DNA from: an uncultured Acidimicrobiia bacterium
GTDB lineage: Bacteria > Actinomycetota > Acidimicrobiia > Spongiisociales > JAENVV01
NCBI GenBank assembly: GCA_905480085.1
Contig: CAJQPD010000285.1
Coordinates: forward strand, 1-6,078
Direction of reading: 5' to 3'
DNA: 6,078 nucleotides
Each line of letters opens with the position of its first letter. The first letter of the stretch is position 1. This document shows, piece after piece, positions 1 through 5,885 of this stretch. Position numbers and translations under genes: made by a program. Below the pieces are notes generated by a model, which saw only the letters and a program-made list of their open reading frames with translations, did not search any database and was not told the DNA's origin.

Positions 1-1176
1 GAGGCCGCCGCGGCGATTGCGGTAGGCGACGGGACCCCTGATTCACCGAATGGGGTCCCCGTGTTTGCCTGGAAGGGTGAGTCACTTGAGGAATACTGGT
101 GGGCCACCTACCAGCTGTTCCGCTGGGCTGACGGTAAGGGCCCCAACTTGATCCTTGACGATGGCGGTGACGCCACGATGATGGTTCACAAAGGTCTTGA
201 GTTTCAGGAAGCCGGCGAAGTGCCAAAACCGGAAGAAGGCGACTCGGAGGAATGGGGAATCTTCCTCGATCAGTTGCGAGCCATCCTGGACGAGGATCCG
301 GAGTTCTGGACGGAGATCGCCGCCGGGATCCGGGGCGTCTCGGAGGAGACCACTACCGGTGTCCATCGTCTGTATCAGATGTTGGAAGCCGGCAGCCTCT
401 TGTTCCCGGCTGTCAACGTCAACGATGCCGTCACCAAGTCGAAGTTCGACAATTTGTATGGGGTCCGCCATTCACTTATCGACGGCATCAACCGGGCCAC
501 CGATACGATGATGGGTGGGAAGTTGGCCGTGGTCTGTGGATTTGGTGATGTCGGCAAAGGATCGGCGCAGTCGTTGCGGGGTCAAGGTGCCCGGGTGGTC
601 ATTACCGAGATCGATCCCATCTGTGCGCTGCAAGCCGCCATGGAAGGGTTTGAGGTCGTGCTGCTCGAGGATGTGATTGAGCGGGCCGACATTTTCATCA
701 CGACTACCGGCAACCGCGACATCATTACGGCCGAAGACATGAAGAAGATGAAGCATCAGGCGATTGTGGGCAACATCGGTCACTTCGATAACGAGATCGA
801 TGTCGCCGGACTCTATTCGATACCAGGCATTGTCCGGACGACCATCAAACCTCAGGTGGATGAGCTCATCTTCCCTGATGGCCATTCGATTATCTTGTTG
901 TCGGAAGGCCGGCTACTGAACCTTGGTAACGCCACCGGACATCCCAGTTTTGTGATGTCATGCAGCTTCTCCAACCAGGTGCTGGCTCAGATGGAGTTGC
1001 ACCGGAATGATCTGGACATCGACGTCATAACGTTGCCCAAGCACCTCGATGAGAAGGTCGCTAGGCTCCACCTCGACGCCCTCGGAGTCAAGCTGACGAC
1101 CCTTACCGAGGCGCAAGCCGCCTACCTCGACGTTGCCGTTGAAGGCCCCTACAAACCCGATCACTACCGCTACTAG
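1..1176 (+). CDS. ahcY: S-adenosylhomocysteine hydrolase (adenosylhomocysteinase), 5'-truncated by the window edge
   Basis: Cytosolic NAD-dependent enzyme that reversibly splits S-adenosylhomocysteine into adenosine and homocysteine, relieving product inhibition of SAM-dependent methyltransferases. The frame is open from base 1, so the GTG at 61 (Val of [10 protein letters not shown]) is internal; 391 codons are visible and roughly 100 N-terminal residues are missing. Visible residues: substrate-domain motif with EEYWW at about 30-34 and DDGGDAT at about 53-59; the approximately 40-residue insert typical of many bacterial and plant enzymes; [13 protein letters not shown] at 139-151, carrying the catalytic Lys and Asp; the NAD-binding loop GFGDVGKG at 180-187; [22 protein letters not shown]; and the C-terminal PDHYRY, which in this family reaches into the neighbouring subunit's cofactor site. 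The position after YG in YGxRHSL, Cys in many homologues, is Val here. The rhodanese gene follows after 7 bp. The identification is very secure. Confidence 0.98.
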   Translation, partial: EAAAAIAVGDGTPDSPNGVPVFAWKGESLEEYWWATYQLFRWADGKGPNLILDDGGDATMMVHKGLEFQEAGEVPKPEEGDSEEWGIFLDQLRAILDEDPEFWTEIAAGIRGVSEETTTGVHRLYQMLEAGSLLFPAVNVNDAVTKSKFDNLYGVRHSLIDGINRATDTMMGGKLAVVCGFGDVGKGSAQSLRGQGARVVITEIDPICALQAAMEGFEVVLLEDVIERADIFITTTGNRDIITAEDMKKMKHQAIVGNIGHFDNEIDVAGLYSIPGIVRTTIKPQVDELIFPDGHSIILLSEGRLLNLGNATGHPSFVMSCSFSNQVLAQMELHRNDLDIDVITLPKHLDEKVARLHLDALGVKLTTLTEAQAAYLDVAVEGPYKPDHYRY

Positions 1177-1183
1177 GTGGCAG

Positions 1184-1576
1184 ATGCCTGGACGATACGA
1201 TGTCAATCAGTTACTGGCTGATGCGCGGTCTCGTATCGTCAGGTTGTCGCCCTTAGAACTACAAGACGCGATGGCCTCGGGGGCGGTGGTTCTTGACACG
1301 CGAAGCGGGGGTGATCGTATTCGTGAGGGAACGATTGCGGGATCCTTTCACGTGCCGCTGTCGGTACTCCTGTGGAGGGTTGATCCGGTGGCTGAGAACT
1401 CCGATCCCCAGATCAATGATCTGGATGCGCCGCTGGTGATTGTGTGCAATGACGGCTACTCGTCGAGCTGGGCTGCGGCAACGCTCCTCGATCTCGGGTT
1501 CTCCAACCCCATGGATCTGGCCGGTGGCTTTCGTGCCTGGTCGGCTGCTGGATTACCGGTCGTTGGAATCGCCTGA
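1184..1576 (+). CDS. single-domain rhodanese-like sulfurtransferase
   Basis: A 130-residue cytosolic rhodanese-fold protein, the usual size for a single catalytic domain, without signal peptide or membrane segment. Motifs in order: VVLDTRS at 35-41 (first-strand Asp-x-Arg signature), GTIAGSFHVPLS at 49-60 (the usual 'G.I.GA..IP' element), active-site Cys88 in the loop CNDGYSS at 88-94, and the closing GGFRAWSAAGLPV at 114-126. A Cys with a full loop suggests a catalytically competent persulfide carrier, although the donor and acceptor cannot be told from sequence. Relatives with the N-terminal pattern 'LLA.AR....RL.P' are common in actinobacteria, in my recollection often near cysteine dioxygenase. 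ATG 1184 is chosen because AGGTGG (1175-1180), overlapping the ahcY stop, sits just ahead of it and it removes the ahcY-overlapping extension. It is probably co-transcribed with ahcY. Its 3' end overlaps the convergent ABC gene by 24 bp. Confidence 0.9.
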   Translation: MPGRYDVNQLLADARSRIVRLSPLELQDAMASGAVVLDTRSGGDRIREGTIAGSFHVPLSVLLWRVDPVAENSDPQINDLDAPLVIVCNDGYSSSWAAATLLDLGFSNPMDLAGGFRAWSAAGLPVVGIA

Positions 1577-3517
1577 CGATTCGAGTCCGAACTGGACCCC
1601 GGTTGGTTCGTCAAACTGGGTCCCGGTTGGTTCGTCAAACTGGGTCCCGGTTGGTTCGTCAAACTGGGCCCCAGTTGGTTCGTCAAACTGGGCCCCAGTT
1701 GGTTCGTCAAACTGGGCCCCAGTTGGTTCGTCAAACTGGGCCGCGTAAAGGCTGGCGTACAGGCCGCGGGAAGCCAGTAGCCGATCATGGGTCCCTTCCT
1801 CGACGATCCGGCCTTCGTCAATCACGATGATGCGGTCGGCATCGCGGATCGTGCTGAGGCGATGAGCGATGACGAGGGTCGTTCGCCCGACCATGAGTGC
1901 CTCAAGGGCATCCTGGACCAGGCCCTCTGACTCGCTGTCGAGTGAGCTGGTGGCCTCGTCGAGGATCAGAATGCGCGGGTCCTTCAAGAGCGCTCTGGCA
2001 ATCGCGACTCGCTGCCGTTGGCCGCCGGAAAGCTTCACTCCCCGCTCACCGACGATTGTCTGGTACCCGTTCGGGAAGGCTGAAATGAACTCGTCGGCGT
2101 GGGCCGCCCGCGCTGCTTCGATCAGCTCTCCATCGGTCGCGTCAGGATTCCCGATGCGGAGGTTTTCGGCGATGGTCCCGCTGAATAGCTGGGTTTCCTG
2201 GGGGACGGCTGCCATGTGCTGACGGAGTTCTCGAACGCCAATCTGGCGAACATCGACGTCATCAATCAGGATCCGGCCGGAGGCCGGATCGTAGAAGCGA
2301 GGGACCAACTGCACGATGGTCGACTTTCCGGCCCCGCTTGGTCCGACGATGGCAAGTCTCTCACCTGGTTCGACGACCAGATTGATGTTCCTGAGGACCG
2401 TGACATCGCGGTCCGTATACGAGAAGTTGACGTCTTCGAAGGTGACCTTTCCCAGCACCGCCGGCATGGCCACCGGACTGTCAGGTTCGGCGATTTCGTT
2501 GGTCTCTTCCAGCAGGTCGAAGATGCGACGCGAGGCTCCGAGGGCTTCCTGGAGCTGGCTGTACAGTCCGGCGAACGTTCCGATGGCGCCGGCCACCGCC
2601 AGCGTATAGAGCAAGAAACTGATGAGTTCGCCACCAGTAAGTTGACCGGCCAGGACTTGCCGGCCGCCCAGCCAGACGACCACTGCCAGGGTTCCAAAAG
2701 CCACAAATATGACGATCGAAATGAAGATGGCTCGCAACTTGGCTCGGCGCCTGGCCACCAGGTACGACTCATTGACCGCGGTCCCATACCGCTCCGCCTC
2801 CAACCGTTCGGCGGTAAACCACTTCACGACCCGATTGGCGGCGATGGCTTCTTCGGCGTAGCTGTTTGCTTCGGCGACCCGGTCCTGAAAGTCCGTCGAG
2901 ATGCGGCGCAAACGTCTACCGAAGACCGCCGCGGCGACGATGGCTATTGGCAAGAACGATAGAACGGCAAGTGATAGGGAGATGCTCATGACGATCATCA
3001 GGACGACGCCACCGATGAGCGTGACAGCCTGGGCAAGTGTCTGGGCGACGGATTGTGAAACGGTTGTCTGCACGACCGCCACGTCAGATGTCAGCCGTGA
3101 GGTGATCTCACCTGTCTTTCGACTGTCGAAAAATCGGACCGGGAGAGTCATGACTTTGCTGTACACGGCCCGCCGCAGGTCGGCTACCACGCCCTCGCCG
3201 GTCAGATTTATGTAGTACGACCGGAGGAAGTTGAAGGCTGCCTGTGCGGCGAACACACCGATGAGCAGGAGAGCAACCCGGTCGAGTTGGCTGGTGCCTG
3301 CCGCGTTTGAGATGGCTTGATCAACGAGATCCCCGACGATCTGTGGGAATACGAGGCCGAGACCGCTCGCCACGACCGTCCCAAACGTCGCGACTAGAAG
3401 ATACGTGCGGTAGGGGCGCACGAAACGCATGAGCCTGGCCACCTCTTGAAGGCCTTGTCGATCGATCCGGGGACGATCGTCTGCCTCTGTCGAAGGGCGC
3501 CGTGGGTTGCGAAGCAT
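1553..3517 (-). CDS. ABC multidrug/lipid-type half-exporter with an octapeptide-repeat tail
   Basis: A 654-residue fused TMD-NBD half-transporter of the MsbA/BmrA/ABCB type, expected to work as a homodimer in the cytoplasmic membrane; the substrate cannot be predicted. Six membrane segments are visible at about 41-62, 81-102, 161-181, 182-200, 263-285 and 295-318. The NBD has A-loop Tyr367, Walker A GPSGAGKST 392-400, Q-loop Gln440, signature LSGGQRQR 496-503, Walker B ILILDE 516-521 with catalytic Glu521, SSLD D-loop 524-527 and switch His552, so it should be ATPase-active. Family members normally end near residue 590-600, just after LYAAQF. Here that end is multiplied into six (A/T)QFDEPTG units (593-640) plus VQFGLESSGDSNDR. 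The ATG at 3517 has no clear Shine-Dalgarno but has a TAGCAT box 6 bp upstream, suggesting a leaderless message. The gene stands alone, convergent with the rhodanese and divergent from the next gene. Confidence 0.96.
   Translation of the reverse strand: MLRNPRRPSTEADDRPRIDRQGLQEVARLMRFVRPYRTYLLVATFGTVVASGLGLVFPQIVGDLVDQAISNAAGTSQLDRVALLLIGVFAAQAAFNFLRSYYINLTGEGVVADLRRAVYSKVMTLPVRFFDSRKTGEITSRLTSDVAVVQTTVSQSVAQTLAQAVTLIGGVVLMIVMSISLSLAVLSFLPIAIVAAAVFGRRLRRISTDFQDRVAEANSYAEEAIAANRVVKWFTAERLEAERYGTAVNESYLVARRRAKLRAIFISIVIFVAFGTLAVVVWLGGRQVLAGQLTGGELISFLLYTLAVAGAIGTFAGLYSQLQEALGASRRIFDLLEETNEIAEPDSPVAMPAVLGKVTFEDVNFSYTDRDVTVLRNINLVVEPGERLAIVGPSGAGKSTIVQLVPRFYDPASGRILIDDVDVRQIGVRELRQHMAAVPQETQLFSGTIAENLRIGNPDATDGELIEAARAAHADEFISAFPNGYQTIVGERGVKLSGGQRQRVAIARALLKDPRILILDEATSSLDSESEGLVQDALEALMVGRTTLVIAHRLSTIRDADRIIVIDEGRIVEEGTHDRLLASRGLYASLYAAQFDEPTGAQFDEPTGAQFDEPTGAQFDEPTGTQFDEPTGTQFDEPTGVQFGLESSGDSNDR
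1601..1744 (-). repeat. 24-bp tandem repeat, six copies, inside the ABC exporter 3' end
   Basis: Six head-to-tail 24-bp units (1601, 1625, 1649, 1673, 1697, 1721) follow the plus-strand consensus (g/a)gttggttcgtcaaactggg followed by (t/c)ccc; a degenerate half unit lies at 1589-1600 and the last unit ends in ccgc. Because 24 is a multiple of 3, each unit adds exactly eight residues, (A/T)QFDEPTG, to the exporter tail without breaking its frame. The units differ at only a few positions, and the two main variants (Ala or Thr at the first residue) are grouped as blocks, suggesting recent slippage or unequal-crossover expansion. Copy number is therefore likely to vary between strains. Confidence 0.97.
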
Positions 3518-3523
3518 CAGGCG

Positions 3524-3529
3524 ATGCTA
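3524..3529 (-). promoter_or_regulatory. candidate -10 box (TAGCAT) for a leaderless ABC exporter transcript
   Basis: Read on the minus strand, TAGCAT fits the actinobacterial TANNNT -10 pattern and ends 6 nt before the ATG at 3517, so transcription would start at or next to the start codon. No purine-rich Shine-Dalgarno lies at the normal distance; the only similar stretch, AGGAC, is too far upstream. A -35 is poor: TTCGCC about 18 bp upstream is the best candidate. This is a pattern match only. Confidence 0.4.
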
Positions 3530-3639
3530 GGTCCTGGCGGATTACCGGGCGAAGTCGGGTCGTTTCCGCTGCCGATCGCCGGCCGCCAGGAATTCTCGGA
3601 GGTGGTCTCCCGTTCTCAGCCCGGGGTGGTTTTCTTCGC

Positions 3640-3645
3640 TACGCT
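3640..3645 (+). promoter_or_regulatory. weak candidate -10 box (TACGCT) for the small duplicated-domain gene
   Basis: TACGCT matches TANNNT and would place the transcription start near 3652, giving a leader of about 22 nt that includes the Shine-Dalgarno at 3663-3669. No convincing -35 is seen. The rest of the 156-bp divergent gap (3518-3673) shows no other recognisable element. Confidence 0.22.
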
Positions 3646-3662
3646 TGGTGGTGCAGGCTCAT

Positions 3663-3669
3663 GGGAGAG
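3663..3669 (+). promoter_or_regulatory. Shine-Dalgarno GGGAGAG deciding the start at 3674
   Basis: The purine run GGGAGAG lies 4 nt before the ATG at 3674 (GGAG core 6 nt away). The frame stays open upstream to 3446, but earlier in-frame ATGs (3446, 3527) lack such a site and would run over the start region of the divergent ABC gene, so this site selects the start. Confidence 0.7.
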
Positions 3670-3673
3670 ACCG

Positions 3674-4060
3674 ATGAAACACCATATTGTTGCTCGTTTT
3701 CAGGATGGGACGGTCCTGAAGGGAACCTCGTCAGATTTCGTCCCCAACCGGGATCGATTTCATTTGCAGCCGATCGATCGAGCTGGCGTAGCGGCCGTTG
3801 AGGTCGACGATCTCAAGGGGGTCTTTTTCGTCAACAGCTTTGAAGGCAATCCAGATGAGCGTGGCCGAGCTGACGTAGATCGGTTCGGTCTCGGCAAGAA
3901 AATCAAGGTCGACTTCAAAGATGGAGAGACCATGATTGGATATACGTCCGGCTATTCACCCGATCGGAGGGCGTTCTTTGTCTTCCCGGCAGACCCGAAA
4001 TGTAACAACGACCGGGTGTTTGTGGTGACTGCGGCCACCGCGGACGTGGCATTCGTATAG
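3674..4060 (+). CDS. small uncharacterised protein with two similar halves (DUF6982-like pattern)
   Basis: A 128-residue soluble protein with no signal peptide, membrane segment or catalytic motif that I can see. It matches a conserved actinobacterial/environmental pattern I recall, 'ARF.DG...KG...D' then 'DLKGVFFV..F.GNP' then 'V.F.DGE...GYT.GYSP.R..FF..PADP..NNDRVFVV', possibly the family called DUF6982; that name is from memory and unsure. Residues 4-35 and 76-107 align without gaps at an offset of 72, with 11 of 32 identical (including FxDG, a Gly, S, P-x-R, F and P-x-D), indicating an internal duplication of a short beta-rich unit. The linker (about 40-60) holds VEVDDLKGVFFVNSFEGNP. The start at 3674 is supported by GGGAGAG. 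It is divergent from the ABC exporter, and its end is 17 bp from the convergent hexad-repeat gene. The function is unknown; a small beta-barrel adaptor or ligand-sensing role would be speculation. Confidence 0.85.
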   Translation: MKHHIVARFQDGTVLKGTSSDFVPNRDRFHLQPIDRAGVAAVEVDDLKGVFFVNSFEGNPDERGRADVDRFGLGKKIKVDFKDGETMIGYTSGYSPDRRAFFVFPADPKCNNDRVFVVTAATADVAFV

Positions 4061-4077
4061 GCCGCTCGGTCTGCCGG

Positions 4078-4707
4078 CTAGCCCCCTAATTGGGCGAGCG
4101 CGTCACGGAGCGCCTCGAGCCCTTCCCGGAGTGACTCGGCGAATACCGCCAGTTCGGTACCAGCGACGTCTATCTGTACCGGGACGGCCAGCGAGATGGG
4201 GATCTCGGTGTCGATCGGGATCGTTTCGTTCACCGCGATCGGAACTTCGATATCCACCGGGATGACGATGTCAACCGGTACCGAAATGTCCAGGGGTATG
4301 GCGGTTCCGAGCGGGCCATCGATCGTGATCGTCGTCTCGATGGTCTGATTGATCGGAAAATTCGTTTTGATGGGAACGATCAGGTCACGTTGGAGCAGAA
4401 ACTCGGTGCGGATCGGGACTGACTCGTCGAATCTGATGTCCATGGTGATTGTCGAGGTGGCAAATGCGTTGAGCCCGCTGATTGCATCGTTCAGCGATGT
4501 GCTGGTCTCCGGGCCAAGGTCACCAAGTGCGGCTTCGAAGACACTTAACTGAGCTAGTGCGAATGCAGCTCCTGATTCGACCTCGGTGAGTTGATTGGAC
4601 AGTTCCTCCACTCTTGCTTCTGCCTGGCGGACCCGCCCGAAGAGGACGGTCCCGAAAGTCAAAGACAGTACGAGAGCTGCCGAAACTGCGATGTAGGCCT
4701 GCTTCAC
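4078..4707 (-). CDS. membrane-anchored hypothetical protein with coiled coil and hexad (V/I)P(V/I/L) repeats
   Basis: A 209-residue protein of no function known to me. Residues 6-24 form one hydrophobic segment (uncleaved anchor or signal), with a short basic flank (RVRQ) after it; most of the chain is then probably outside the cytoplasm. Residues 25-60 look like a coiled coil (ARVEELSNQLTEVES). From 97 onward hexads starting with V/I/F-Pro recur: VPIRTE 97, VPIKTN 111, FPINQT 117, then IPLDIS 137, VPVDIV 143, IPVDIE 149, VPIAVN 155, IPIDTE 163, IPISLA 169 and VPVQID 175. Residues 184-208 form an amphipathic Leu/Ala/Glu helix (AESLREGLEALRDALAQLGG). The GTG start at 4707 is backed by AGGAG 7 nt upstream. 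Similar 'VPI.T..PI' proteins occur as conserved hypotheticals in other bacteria, as far as I recall. It is divergent from pirin and not clearly tied to it. Confidence 0.88.
   Translation of the reverse strand: MKQAYIAVSAALVLSLTFGTVLFGRVRQAEARVEELSNQLTEVESGAAFALAQLSVFEAALGDLGPETSTSLNDAISGLNAFATSTITMDIRFDESVPIRTEFLLQRDLIVPIKTNFPINQTIETTITIDGPLGTAIPLDISVPVDIVIPVDIEVPIAVNETIPIDTEIPISLAVPVQIDVAGTELAVFAESLREGLEALRDALAQLGG
4137..4419 (-). repeat. degenerate 18-bp / 6-residue periodicity in the hexad-repeat protein
   Basis: The stretch coding for residues about 97-190 has a loose 18-bp period, visible on the plus strand as recurring 'gggatctcggtgtcgatc', 'gggatcgtttcgttcacc' and 'gggatgacgatgtcaacc'-like units. 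Each unit codes for a hexad with Pro in position 2 and aliphatic residues in positions 1, 3 and often 5. Copies have diverged at the DNA level while keeping the protein pattern, unlike the near-identical repeats in the ABC gene, so this is an old repeat kept by selection. Confidence 0.7.
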
Positions 4708-4714
4708 GTCTGGT

Positions 4715-4719
4715 CTCCT
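4715..4719 (-). promoter_or_regulatory. Shine-Dalgarno AGGAG for the GTG start at 4707
   Basis: Read on the minus strand, AGGAG is followed by 7 nt and then GTG. It decides the start of the hexad-repeat protein, because the first residues (MKQAYIAVSAALVLSL) then form a proper short polar head plus hydrophobic anchor. Confidence 0.75.
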
Positions 4720-4734
4720 GGTGGGGGTGGTTGG

Positions 4735-4740
4735 ATCGTA
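4735..4740 (-). promoter_or_regulatory. weak candidate -10 box (TACGAT) for the hexad-repeat gene
   Basis: TACGAT on the minus strand matches TANNNT and would start transcription near 4728, about 20 nt before the GTG at 4707 and just ahead of the AGGAG. No good -35 is visible. Confidence 0.25.
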
Positions 4741-4814
4741 GACGGGCTGGGTGGCTATTCGAGGGCTGTCCAGGGCTCAGAAGCCCGGTGTCGGGGAATA
4801 CAACGGTTGGCCTC

Positions 4815-4820
4815 TATGGT
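4815..4820 (+). promoter_or_regulatory. weak candidate -10 box (TATGGT) for pirin
   Basis: TATGGT fits TANNNT and would give a leader of about 28 nt containing the pirin Shine-Dalgarno. I see no matching -35 and no operator-like palindrome in the 147-bp gap 4708-4854. Low confidence. Confidence 0.22.
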
Positions 4821-4844
4821 TGGACCGATACGAACCAACCACCT

Positions 4845-4849
4845 AGGAG
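4845..4849 (+). promoter_or_regulatory. Shine-Dalgarno AGGAG deciding the pirin GTG start at 4855
   Basis: AGGAG lies 5 nt before the in-frame GTG. The open frame extends back to 4591, but that part is antisense to the hexad-repeat protein and its translation has no pirin-like features, so the GTG is preferred. Confidence 0.75.
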
Positions 4850-4854
4850 CCTCC

Positions 4855-5808
4855 GTGCCTGCCGTCACCGTCGATGATCTTCTATCCCTTCCAAGGGTGC
4901 AGACCCTGCCGGTCCAATCGATACCTCGTCCCGTGCGGTCTGTCACCACGGCTCCGCGCGGTTTTGAAGGGGAAGGGTTCCCGGTTCATCGGGCGTTTGA
5001 AGGAGTCGACCTCGCCGATCTGGATCCGTTCGTTCACCTCGATCAGATGGGTGAAGTCGAATATGCGCCGGGGGAGCCGAAAGGAACACCCTGGCATCCG
5101 CATCGTGGGTTTGAAACGGTCACCTACATGATCGATGGGATCATGGAACACCAGGACACCAACGGCGGTGGGGGAGTCATCACCAACGGCGACACCCAGT
5201 GGATGACAGCCGGATCGGGCTTGCTTCACATTGAGACACCACCCGAGCATTTGGTTATGTCCGGTGGTCTGTTTCACGGATTCCAGTTGTGGGTGAATCT
5301 GCCGTCCGCAGACAAGTTCATTGCTCCGCGCTATCAAGATCTTCGAGGTGGCGACGTTGCGTTGCTGACGTCCCAAGATGGCGGAGCGATCATCAGGCTG
5401 ATCGCCGGCGACATTGGCGAGGTCCAGGGCCCTGGCTCGACCCACACTCCGATCACGATGGCGCACTGCACCCTTCATCCCGGCTCCCGGTTGGAGCTTC
5501 CCTGGCGTCGGGACTTCAACGGTCTCGCCTACGTCTTAGGCGGAAAGGGATCGGTTGGTATCGAGAGTCGCCCGATTGTCAGTGGTCAGCTAGCCCTGTT
5601 CGGACCGGGCGACTCGATTGTCGTTACCGCTGACTCCATTCAGGAGACCCGGAGCCCGGAGATGGATGTACTCATTCTGGGCGGCCGGCCGATTCGTGAG
5701 CCGGTGGCGTGGAGCGGCCCCTTCGTAATGAATACTCACGCTGAACTCGTCACTGCCTACGCCGACTATGAAGCGGGCCGATTGGGTGTGATCCCGGCCG
5801 GGACTTGA
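4855..5808 (+). CDS. pirin family protein (bicupin, metal-binding)
   Basis: A 317-residue cytosolic bicupin close to normal pirin length. The N-terminal cupin carries WHPHRGFETVTYM (80-92), HQDTNGGGGVITNGDTQWM (99-117) and AGSGLLHIE (119-127). The four ligands that bind iron in human pirin are all present as His81, His83, His125 and Glu127, so the site should bind a metal. The C-terminal cupin starts near 190 and includes the usual AYVLGGKG and ALFGPGD segments, ending with AWSGPFVMNTHAEL around 285-298. Some bacterial pirins act as quercetin 2,3-dioxygenases and others as regulators, for example of pyruvate metabolism; sequence alone does not separate these. The start is GTG 4855, with AGGAG 5 nt upstream. 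It is a single gene, divergent from the hexad-repeat gene and convergent with the Trp-pentapeptide gene. Family assignment is secure, the role is not. Confidence 0.96.
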   Translation: MPAVTVDDLLSLPRVQTLPVQSIPRPVRSVTTAPRGFEGEGFPVHRAFEGVDLADLDPFVHLDQMGEVEYAPGEPKGTPWHPHRGFETVTYMIDGIMEHQDTNGGGGVITNGDTQWMTAGSGLLHIETPPEHLVMSGGLFHGFQLWVNLPSADKFIAPRYQDLRGGDVALLTSQDGGAIIRLIAGDIGEVQGPGSTHTPITMAHCTLHPGSRLELPWRRDFNGLAYVLGGKGSVGIESRPIVSGQLALFGPGDSIVVTADSIQETRSPEMDVLILGGRPIREPVAWSGPFVMNTHAELVTAYADYEAGRLGVIPAGT

Positions 5809-5823
5809 TCGGCCCGGCCGGGC
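5792..5823. repeat. two perfect 12-bp GC palindromes flanking the pirin stop codon
   Basis: TCCCGGCCGGGA (5792-5803) and GCCCGGCCGGGC (5812-5823) are each perfect palindromes and share the core CCCGGCCGGG, spaced 20 bp apart on either side of the TGA at 5806-5808. They could pair with themselves or with each other in RNA and may contribute to transcript-end structure. No function is proven, and in GC-rich DNA a single such palindrome would not be notable. Confidence 0.5.
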
Positions 5824-5835
5824 GGTGAAAGAAGA

Positions 5836-5868
5836 TGGTGATGGGCTCCCACTGCACGCCCATCACCA
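5836..5868 (-). terminator. strong stem-loop between convergent genes, probable terminator of the Trp-pentapeptide gene
   Basis: TGGTGATGGGC (5836-5846) and GCCCATCACCA (5858-5868) form a perfect 11-bp stem with an 11-nt loop. On the minus strand the stem is followed by ATCTTCTTTC, a pyrimidine/T-rich tail expected for intrinsic termination, and it lies 17 bp past the TAG at 5886-5888. The plus-strand side lacks a T run, so it is a better terminator for the leftward gene; it may still protect the pirin mRNA 3' end. Confidence 0.65.
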
Positions 5869-5885
5869 AGTTGGTTGCTGAACGT

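Noticed and set aside
82..885. Two minus-strand open frames (82-471 and 472-885)
   Set aside because: Both are antisense to the highly conserved ahcY coding sequence and have no protein features of their own.
1601..1744. CRISPR array
   Set aside because: Units are contiguous 24-mers with no spacers, are in frame with the exporter, and no cas gene is nearby.
1440..1748. Plus-strand frame reading VGSSNW(V/A)P octads, superficially like the Trp-repeat protein at the right edge
   Set aside because: It begins out of frame inside the rhodanese and is the antisense reading of the exporter tail repeats. The resemblance to SGSTW pentads is probably chance, since period and flanks differ.
2216..2962. 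248-codon open frame on the plus strand
   Set aside because: It is entirely antisense to the transmembrane and nucleotide-binding regions of the ABC exporter, whose motifs are intact; its translation shows no recognisable domain.
3446..3673. Longer start for the small duplicated-domain protein
   Set aside because: It would overlap the first codons of the divergent ABC gene and lacks a ribosome site; GGGAGAG supports 3674.
4061..4077. Terminator between the convergent genes ending at 4060 and 4078
   Set aside because: The 17-bp gap has GC-rich short palindromes (GCCGGC, GGCTAGCC) but no stem with a T tract on either strand.
4591..4854. N-terminal extension of pirin from the upstream in-frame ATG
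   Set aside because: It is antisense to the N-terminus of the hexad-repeat protein, unlike any pirin, and a good AGGAG precedes the GTG at 4855.
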